This document shows positions 24,243 to 28,187 of a stretch of DNA of 28,187 bases, one piece after another. Position 1 is the stretch's first letter. Each line of letters begins with the position of its first letter. The notes beneath the pieces are model-generated. The model was given only the letters and a program-made list of their open reading frames with translations, was not told the origin of the DNA and did no database searches. The DNA comes from JADGQM01 sp964441945 (lineage in GTDB: Bacteria; Desulfobacterota; Syntrophobacteria; Syntrophobacterales; Syntrophobacteraceae): the NCBI GenBank assembly GCA_964441945.1, contig CAYTWB010000050.1:1-28187 (forward strand), given 5' to 3'. The translations under genes were made by a program, and so were the position numbers.

Positions 24243-25196
24243 TTGACGGACAAACGCTTCTATCTCATCCTTTTGGCGGCTGCAGGGCTCATGAGTCTGC
24301 TGCCTCTGGGGCTGGACGCCTACCGCCTTCACGTTGTGATCATCTGCCTCTTCTACGTGATGATGGCTTCCAGCTGGAACCTGCTGGCCGGCTACACCGG
24401 GCAGGTATCCTTCGCTCATGCCGCTTTTGCCGGTATCGGGGCCTACACCTCGGGCATTCTCGCGGTCAGGTTCGGCGTCAATCCCTGGCTGGGGGTCTGT
24501 CTCGGCACCCTCATGGCCGCTCTCGTCGGTCTTGCTGTCGGGGTGCTTTGCCTCCGCATGGGTGGCATCTACCTCTCGCTCACCACCCTCGGGTTCTCGG
24601 AAATCCTGCGCATCATCATTACCAACGAATACCAAATCACCAGGGGCACCATGGGACTTCAGGTGCCCGGGCTGGTTGCGGTCTATTCGAAACCCGCCTA
24701 CTTTTACATCATGCTGATCGGTGCCATGCTGACCCTGATCGTGATCTTCAAGCTCATCTACTCCAATATCGGCCTCAATTTTCGGGCCGTCCAAAATGAC
24801 GAGCGTGCTGCGGCTTCTCTTGGCGTCAATGTGATGCGGATGAGGGTCCTGGCCTTTACGGTATCGAGCGCCCTGGCCGGAATGGCGGGAGGGCTCTATG
24901 GCCACTACCTCCTTCTCATCACTCCCGAGATTCCATCCCTGGATCAGCAGTTCCTGGTGCTCTCCATGACCGTTATCGGCGGCATGGGTTCTTTTGTCGG
25001 CCCGATTGTCGGGGCCTTCTCACTGGAGGTCCTGGCGGAATACATTCGAGGCTACGGTGAATATCATGTTCTGGCCTTCGGCCTGGTGGCCCTGGTGATA
25101 GCCCGGTTTGCTCCAAACGGCCTCATGGGGCTGGCAGCTCCGTACTTTCCCAAGAGGTCCAATCCCGCTAAGGCCGCTTCATTTGCGGCAGAATGA
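24243..25196 (+). CDS. livM: Branched-chain amino acid-type ABC transporter permease LivM
   Basis: 317 aa, inner-membrane permease. Seen: SWNLLAGYTGQVSFAHAAFAGIGAY, split here as the family's NLLAGYTGQVSFAHA signature, and VIGGMGSFVGPIVGA as the ATPase-coupling loop. Start codon is TTG at 24243, after GGGGGGACCCG. A palindromic element separates it from livG, the only sizeable gap in the transporter genes. Confidence 0.95.
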   Translation: MTDKRFYLILLAAAGLMSLLPLGLDAYRLHVVIICLFYVMMASSWNLLAGYTGQVSFAHAAFAGIGAYTSGILAVRFGVNPWLGVCLGTLMAALVGLAVGVLCLRMGGIYLSLTTLGFSEILRIIITNEYQITRGTMGLQVPGLVAVYSKPAYFYIMLIGAMLTLIVIFKLIYSNIGLNFRAVQNDERAAASLGVNVMRMRVLAFTVSSALAGMAGGLYGHYLLLITPEIPSLDQQFLVLSMTVIGGMGSFVGPIVGAFSLEVLAEYIRGYGEYHVLAFGLVALVIARFAPNGLMGLAAPYFPKRSNPAKAASFAAE

Positions 25197-25230
25197 CAAG
25201 AACGGTGAATCTGAAACAGGCTCTTTACAG

Positions 25231-25277
25231 GAAATCCCCCCTGCCCCCCTTTGCCAAAGGGGGGTTGGGGGGATTTC
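25231..25277. repeat. Large GC-rich palindrome between livM and livG
   Basis: GAAATCCCCCC and CCCCCCTTT are mirrored by AAAGGGGGG and GGGGGGATTTC around a GCC loop, giving an almost perfect 22-bp stem. It has no T-tract. Similar C6/G6 palindromes are scattered in many bacterial genomes. In RNA it would form a very stable hairpin inside the operon. Confidence 0.9.
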
Positions 25278-25324
25278 GTCCTTCGTTGTGATCCTCGGGG
25301 TCACGGCGGTCAGGGGGAAGCAAC

Positions 25325-26044
25325 GTGGCGTTGTTGGAAGGTCAAGGCCTGAGTAAAAACTTTGGTGGGGTGGCGGCCCTCGATCAGGTGAGCTTTTCCA
25401 TCGAGAAGGGCACCATCGTGGGCCTCATCGGACCCAATGGGGCCGGTAAAACCACGCTCTTCAACGTGGTGGCGGGAGCGATGAAGCCCGATTCCGGGCG
25501 GATTCTGTTCGATGATAACGAAATCACCGGGATGTCCGCCACGGAGACCTGCCGCCTGGGCCTCGCGCGCACCTTTCAGGTGACGCGGCCGTTTGCCTCC
25601 ATGACCTGCCTGGAGAATGTCGGCGTTGCCATGATCAACAGCCCGCGGACGGAGGCCGGCTCCAACTGGCGCGACGCCGCATTCGACTACCTGCGGGTGG
25701 TAGATCTGGAAGGGCTGGCCTACCATGAAGCCCGCCGGCTGAATGTGGTCCAGAAAAAACGCCTCGAGATCGCCCGGGCCCTTGCCACCAGACCGAAGCT
25801 GCTGATGCTCGACGAAGTCCTCGGCGGGCTGAATACCCAGGAGATTGGTCAATCCGTTGCTTTCATCCGCCGGCTGAGGGATGAACACCACCTGACGGTC
25901 TTTTGGATCGAGCATGTGATGGGGGCCATCATGCAGGCGGCCGAAAAAGTGATCGTCCTGGACCAGGGACGGCCCCTCATGGAAGGGGTGCCGGAGGAAG
26001 TGGTGAACGATCCGCGGGTCATTCAGGCCTACCTGGGAGAATAG
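25325..26044 (+). CDS. livG: Branched-chain amino acid-type ABC transporter ATPase LivG
   Basis: 239 aa. Walker A GPNGAGKT (36-43), Walker B LLMLDE (159-164), and the LivG-type segment FQVTRPFASMTCLENV. The ABC signature normally reading LSGGQ or similar is LNVVQ here (139-143), in LNVVQKKRLEIARAL; degenerate signatures exist in some LivG subfamilies. GTG start at 25325 with AGGGGGAAG upstream. Cytosolic ATPase bound to LivH/LivM. Its partner LivF keeps a canonical signature, so at least one composite ATP site should work. Confidence 0.94.
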   Translation: MALLEGQGLSKNFGGVAALDQVSFSIEKGTIVGLIGPNGAGKTTLFNVVAGAMKPDSGRILFDDNEITGMSATETCRLGLARTFQVTRPFASMTCLENVGVAMINSPRTEAGSNWRDAAFDYLRVVDLEGLAYHEARRLNVVQKKRLEIARALATRPKLLMLDEVLGGLNTQEIGQSVAFIRRLRDEHHLTVFWIEHVMGAIMQAAEKVIVLDQGRPLMEGVPEEVVNDPRVIQAYLGE

Positions 26045-26049
26045 CGGCC

Positions 26050-26751
26050 ATGCTAAAGATTTCCGGAATCGACGTGTATCGCGGTGAAACCCAGGTCCTC
26101 TGGGAAGTGTCACTCGATGTGCATCTGGGAGAACGGGTGGCCATTCTGGGGAGCAACGGCGCCGGCAAGTCGTCGCTCCTGGCTGCCATTACCGGCACAC
26201 TGCCGCCCCGGCGAGGGACTGTCACCTTCAAGGCTGAATCCCTTGCGGGTATGAAGCCCTACCAGATTACCCAGCTCGGCATGGCCCTGGTGCCGGAAGG
26301 CCGGCGGGTCTATCGGGACATGACGGTGGCGGAAAACCTCGAGATGGGAGCCTATCCCCGGCGGGGCCGCGCCGAGTTGCAGCGCACCATGGAACACGTG
26401 CTGCACCTCTTTCCGGTATTGGGGAAGCGCAAAGACCAGGTGGGCGGAACGCTTTCCGGCGGGGAACAGCAGATGCTCGCCATCGGCCGTGCGCTCATGA
26501 GTCGCCCCGAGCTGTTGTTGATCGACGAGCTATCACTGGGGCTGGCCCCCCTGGTCACGAAGGAGATTTACCGGGCCCTGGCCGGCCTGGCGGAAGAAAC
26601 CACCATCCTGCTGGTGGAACAGAACGTCGAACAGGCCCTGCAGCATTCCCAGCGGGCCTATGTTCTCGAGAGCGGGCGCATGACCCGCAGCGGTCCATCG
26701 AAAGAGCTCATGGCCGACGACGATATCCGGCGGGCGTATTTGGGTATGTAG
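26050..26751 (+). CDS. livF: Branched-chain amino acid-type ABC transporter ATPase LivF
   Basis: 233 aa. Walker A GSNGAGKS (34-41), signature LSGGEQQ (135-141), Walker B LLLIDE (155-160), and the LivF hallmark VPEGRRVYRDMTVAENLEMGA (given as residues 81-101). The ATG at 26050 lies 5 nt after the livG stop. Completes the five-component importer. Heptamer repeats begin 3 nt after its stop. Confidence 0.95.
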   Translation: MLKISGIDVYRGETQVLWEVSLDVHLGERVAILGSNGAGKSSLLAAITGTLPPRRGTVTFKAESLAGMKPYQITQLGMALVPEGRRVYRDMTVAENLEMGAYPRRGRAELQRTMEHVLHLFPVLGKRKDQVGGTLSGGEQQMLAIGRALMSRPELLLIDELSLGLAPLVTKEIYRALAGLAEETTILLVEQNVEQALQHSQRAYVLESGRMTRSGPSKELMADDDIRRAYLGM

Positions 26752-26754
26752 GAT

Positions 26755-26782
26755 GCTAGTGGCTAGTGGTTAGTGGTTAGTG
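26755..26782. repeat. Heptamer tandem repeat, inverted relative to 19808-19835
   Basis: Units GCTAGTG, GCTAGTG, GTTAGTG, GTTAGTG; the reverse complement is CACTAAC/CACTAGC, the same heptamer as before AOR. It lies between livF and the thiolase. Confidence 0.85.
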
Positions 26783-26826
26783 GGCGGGAGCGGGTTGGAA
26801 GGCCGGCTGCGCAGGGAAAGGAACCT

Positions 26827-28104
26827 ATGGAACAGGTTGTGATGGTGGGGGCGGTGCGAACGGCGATCGGTGCATACCTGGGAGCGTTGCGGGAAGTGCC
26901 GGCGTATCGGCTCGGGGCCCTGGTACTGAATGAAGTGGTGAAACGAGCGGGAGTCGAGCCGGCCTGGGTGGACGAGGTCATCATGGGACAGTCCTACCAG
27001 AGCGGCGAATACGTCAACATAGCCCGTATGTCTTTGCTCACCGCCGGGTGGCCCGTGGAAGTGCCCGGCATCACCTTCGACCGCCGCTGCTGCTCGGGAC
27101 TCGACGCGATCTCCTTTGGGGCCATGAAAATCCAGTGCGGTTATGCCGACATTGTCGTGGCCGGCGGAGTCGAACACATGAGCAGTGCCGAGCTCTACGT
27201 CCCCGGCGAATTCATCAAGTGGGGCCTGGGGGGGAAGCGTGATCCTCGATGGGGCTTTATGCCCCGCGGACACGGGTCCCTCAGCATGTGGGGCCTGCCG
27301 TTTTTCGACCGGATTCAGCGAGCCCGTGTGATGTCCCAGCCTGTCGAGCGCTTCGGAGAGCTCAACTCCATGATGAGCTGGGCGGAGGCGGCGGCGCAGC
27401 GAGAACAGATATCGCGGGAGGCTGCGGACCGCTGGGCCTGGCGCAGTCACCAAAGGGCATGCGCCGCCATGGATGCAGGGAAATTTAAGGAAGAGATCGT
27501 TCCCGTCCCGGTTCCGCAAAGAAAAGGGGAACTGCGGATCATCGATACCGACGAACCGCCGCGGCGCGATACGACCCTCGAACAGCTCTCCAGACTGCCG
27601 AACGTCTATCCGGACGGCATCTGCACGGCGGGCAATTCATCGACGGAAAACGACGGCGCTGCCGCCTTGGTGCTCATGAGCGAGAGCAAGGCGAAAGCAC
27701 TTGATATCGAACCGTTTGCACACCTGAAGTCTTTTGCCGTGGCTGCCGACGACCCGACCCTCACCTATCCGGCCGTGCCGGCCTCAGTTGCCGGGGCACT
27801 GGCACGGGCCGGCCTGACCATCGATCAGATCGACCTGATTGAAATTCAGGAGGCCTTTGCCGCTCAGGTCCTGGCTGACGCCAAAATGATGCGACTGAGC
27901 GAATCCGATCTGGATAACAAGGTCAACGTCAACGGCTCGGGGATTTCCCTCGGCCATCCCATTGCCGCGACAGGTGCCATGCGCATGGTGACCCTTCTGC
28001 ATGAAATGCGAAGACGCAACGCCCGCTATGGGCTGGAAACCATCTGCGGCGGCGGCGGCCAGGGTATCGCTGCTATTGTGGAGCGGAAATCTTCCGTGGG
28101 TTAA
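26827..28104 (+). CDS. Thiolase family protein (acetyl-CoA acyltransferase)
   Basis: 425 aa. The ATG at 26827 (MEQVVMVGAVRTAIG) follows AGGGAAAGGAA; a longer frame from 26773 starts in the repeat. Active-site pieces: DRRCCSGLDAI with nucleophile Cys88, QEAFAAQ (341 onward) where many thiolases have NEAFAAQ, GHP with His377, and CGGGGQG with the second Cys407. It should cleave a 3-oxoacyl-CoA to acetyl-CoA and a shorter acyl-CoA, or run in reverse, in the cytosol. It follows livF by 75 nt on the same strand and likely belongs to the AOR operon. Chain-length preference is not predictable. Confidence 0.95.
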   Translation: MEQVVMVGAVRTAIGAYLGALREVPAYRLGALVLNEVVKRAGVEPAWVDEVIMGQSYQSGEYVNIARMSLLTAGWPVEVPGITFDRRCCSGLDAISFGAMKIQCGYADIVVAGGVEHMSSAELYVPGEFIKWGLGGKRDPRWGFMPRGHGSLSMWGLPFFDRIQRARVMSQPVERFGELNSMMSWAEAAAQREQISREAADRWAWRSHQRACAAMDAGKFKEEIVPVPVPQRKGELRIIDTDEPPRRDTTLEQLSRLPNVYPDGICTAGNSSTENDGAAALVLMSESKAKALDIEPFAHLKSFAVAADDPTLTYPAVPASVAGALARAGLTIDQIDLIEIQEAFAAQVLADAKMMRLSESDLDNKVNVNGSGISLGHPIAATGAMRMVTLLHEMRRRNARYGLETICGGGGQGIAAIVERKSSVG

Positions 28105-28187
28105 GCTGGCCCTACCCCATACTCGTCAACTCAAGGATATTCCGTGTGGTACCAACTGGTTACAAAACCGGGAAGTCTCCCAAACGT

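Noticed and set aside
26796..26811. GG-N10-GC sequence resembling a sigma-54 promoter before the thiolase
   Set aside because: Only the minimal GG/GC pair fits, and the start point would fall at about 26822, inside the ribosome-binding region.

Overview
The window looks like chromosomal DNA of a strictly anaerobic, Gram-negative bacterium of the Desulfobacterota (former Deltaproteobacteria; a Syntrophobacter/Desulfomonile-like lineage is my inference). The grounds are a tungsten-type aldehyde:ferredoxin oxidoreductase, a compact ThiC, sigma-54 control, TRAP and Liv-type importers for organic solutes, lipoproteins with clear lipoboxes, and a remnant of an Hdr-like CCG-domain protein. No rRNA, tRNA, CRISPR array, phage gene or intact insertion sequence was seen.

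Layout. (1) 1-786 is the 3' end of a hybrid histidine kinase, convergent with and overlapping a prokaryotic glutamate-receptor-like ion channel (783-1913), which lies 3 nt behind tenA (1917-2582). (2) 2701-3275 holds a small lipoprotein, a 5'-truncated papain-like peptidase and a copy of a dispersed repeat. (3) 3358-7091 is a four-gene TRAP operon: TatT-type lipoprotein, solute receptor, small and large permeases. (4) 7337-9428 is a TPP riboswitch with its terminator, thiC and a membrane-anchored coiled-coil protein. (5) 9817-10127 is a small, possibly toxin-antitoxin-like pair. (6) 10203-12584 is an acetyl-CoA synthetase fused to an N-terminal RsbW-like ATPase domain, followed upstream by the Hdr-like pseudogene. 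(7) 13073-15141 encodes three exported proteins including a GH16-type hydrolase. (8) 15761-28104 is a catabolic island: a two-subunit CoA-transferase, a sigma-54 enhancer-binding regulator, and, divergently, AOR, a MoaD-like protein, a complete branched-chain-type ABC importer (livJHMGF) and a thiolase.

The island is the most coherent system here. Two strong -24/-12 promoters are present, one before the CoA-transferase operon and one before AOR, and the only sigma-54 activator in the window lies between them. A plausible reading (inference) is that a solute is imported by the Liv system, an aldehyde intermediate is oxidised to an acid by AOR, the acid is activated by the CoA-transferase, and the resulting 3-oxoacyl-CoA is cleaved by the thiolase. 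Heptamer repeats in opposite orientation sit just before AOR and just after livF. The acetyl-CoA synthetase fusion and the TenA/ion-channel pair are the other two items of greatest novelty.
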